DNA of 5,020 nucleotides from Candidatus Bathyarchaeota archaeon (GTDB lineage: Archaea; Thermoproteota; Bathyarchaeia; Bathyarchaeales; Bathyarchaeaceae). Both the position numbers and the translations under genes were made by a program. This document shows positions 4,079 through 5,020 of this stretch, piece by piece. The stretch lies in NCBI GenBank assembly GCA_020356305.1, contig CP070636.1:1553309-1558328 (forward strand). Direction: 5' to 3'. The notes beneath the pieces are model-generated. The model was not told the origin of the DNA. It saw only the letters and a list, made by a program, of their open reading frames with translations, and did no database searches. The first letter of the stretch is position 1. Each line of letters begins with the position of its first letter.

Positions 4079-5020
4079 CTAGATATCTCTTTCCACAAGG
4101 TAACGGGCAAATGCCTTTAGTTTCTTTTTTGCGTCTGAGGGCTTTAAGAGCTCATCGATCTCTTTCCAACTTTTTTCTATTAAGCTTCTCGCGAACCACT
4201 TGGCATATTTTATGGAGCCATACTTCTTGATTATGACAATTGCTTCATCTCTCAGTTTTTGATCGGTCGTGTGCATGCCCAAAATTTCCAACAACCTCTT
4301 TTTGTCGGCTTCCTGAGCTTTCTCAAGGGTGTGAATCACCATTAGGCTTCGTTTTCCCTCAGTAATATCTTGGCCCCGCCCCCCCTTTTTTTCCGCGAAC
4401 TCCTCGCCAACCAAGTCTAAAACGTCGTCTTGTATCTGGAAAGCTACTGCAATTGTTTCTGCAAACCTTCCCATCCTCTCAACGGTGGTGTCGCTGGCGC
4501 CGGCTAACACCGCGGCCATTTTCGCTGACATCCTAGCTAAGGTTCCAGTTTTATGGGCGCACATCTGAAGATACTGCATGTCATTCGCCTCTGCTAGTCC
4601 TTTATGCCACGCGATGTCTGTTGCCTGTCCAAAACTTAAGCGGATCATCTCTTGTACGTAAATTTCGTAGATTTTGTTTTCTTGCTCTGCTGAAATTTTG
4701 TTTTTGTTTTTGCTTAAAGCAAGCAATGGTAGGTAATACATTACGTTTCCAGTGTTGATAGCGATGTCCAGTCCAAACAATTTGTAGGTGCATGGTTTTC
4801 CCCTTCTAATTTCTGATGCATCCTCGACGTCATCAATCATTAGGGTTCCGTTGTGAATGACCTCCGGAATTATAGCAAAATCTGAGACTCTGTCTGGATC
4901 AGTACCAAGGGCCTGACAAACCAAAAGGAAAAGACTGGGTCTCCATCTTTTGCCGCCTCTGTCTAAAAACTCCCATAAAGGGTCTGCGATCGCCTTGTTT
5001 ACGGCTTCTATGTTGTATTC
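4079..5020 (-). CDS. Polyprenyl (geranylgeranyl-type) diphosphate synthase, N-terminus outside the window
   Basis: Trans-prenyltransferase that condenses isopentenyl diphosphate with allylic diphosphates to make the C20 (or longer) chain of archaeal ether lipids. The frame stays open to the window edge. The TTG at 4924 is internal, because the codons before it encode the conserved ADPLWEFLDRGGKRWRPSL, including the IPP-binding GGKRWRP. In the 313 visible residues the first Asp-rich motif is D63-D-V-E-D67 followed by IRRGKP. GQATDI and K157-T-G come next, and the second Asp-rich motif is D198-D-V-L-D202 within FQIQDD. DITEGKRS holds the late conserved Lys/Arg. All magnesium- and diphosphate-binding residues are present. 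The fifth residue before the first motif is Gly, where classic archaeal GGPP synthases have an aromatic residue, so product length is uncertain. Pairing with gltX is common in archaea, often with mevalonate-pathway genes upstream. Confidence 0.93.
   Translation of the reverse strand, partial: EYNIEAVNKAIADPLWEFLDRGGKRWRPSLFLLVCQALGTDPDRVSDFAIIPEVIHNGTLMIDDVEDASEIRRGKPCTYKLFGLDIAINTGNVMYYLPLLALSKNKNKISAEQENKIYEIYVQEMIRLSFGQATDIAWHKGLAEANDMQYLQMCAHKTGTLARMSAKMAAVLAGASDTTVERMGRFAETIAVAFQIQDDVLDLVGEEFAEKKGGRGQDITEGKRSLMVIHTLEKAQEADKKRLLEILGMHTTDQKLRDEAIVIIKKYGSIKYAKWFARSLIEKSWKEIDELLKPSDAKKKLKAFARYLVERDI

Noticed and set aside
4922..4924. TTG at 4924 as the start of the prenyl synthase
   Set aside because: The frame continues upstream to the window edge and encodes the conserved DRGGKRWRP substrate-binding region, so this TTG is an internal Leu codon.

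Overview
The window is archaeal. It carries archaeal/eukaryal-type ribosomal proteins (L7Ae, S28e, L24e), an archaeal GluRS of the class fused to a long N-terminal helical region, and an archaeal-type polyprenyl diphosphate synthase next to it. The GluRS class-I signatures (HLGS and LLSKS in place of HIGH and KMSKS) and the Zn-ribbon L24e suggest a TACK-type lineage, plausibly Bathyarchaeia. This placement is inferred from remembered sequence styles, not from a search.

Layout, left to right. (1) 1-654, plus strand: the C-terminal part of a radical SAM protein with a complete SPASM cysteine set; its catalytic CxxxCxxC half lies off the left edge. (2) 651-1909, minus strand: a compact translation cluster read right to left, rpl7ae > rps28e > rpl24e > ndk. 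Genes overlap by 4 bp (ATGA, TTGA) or are 19 nt apart, so one transcript with coupled translation is likely. ndk ends tail-to-tail on the radical SAM gene with overlapping stop codons. (3) 1910-2311: a 402-nt non-coding stretch holding the promoter of the ribosomal cluster, the 3' flank of gltX, an 8-bp perfect inverted repeat, a degenerate triplicate repeat and an unusual set of alternating purine-pyrimidine tracts. (4) 2312-5020, minus strand: a polyprenyl diphosphate synthase (5' end off the right edge) followed after 27 nt by gltX, probably the distal part of an isoprenoid-lipid/tRNA-charging operon.

These are mostly housekeeping genes: ribosome parts, nucleotide supply, Glu-tRNA formation and prenyl chains for membrane lipids. 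I see no new defence or mobile system. The points most worth a second look are the structure-rich intergenic region, the almost complete avoidance of ATG starts (only rps28e of the five complete genes uses ATG), the odd rpl7ae start context, and the eukaryote-like first aspartate-rich motif of the prenyl synthase.
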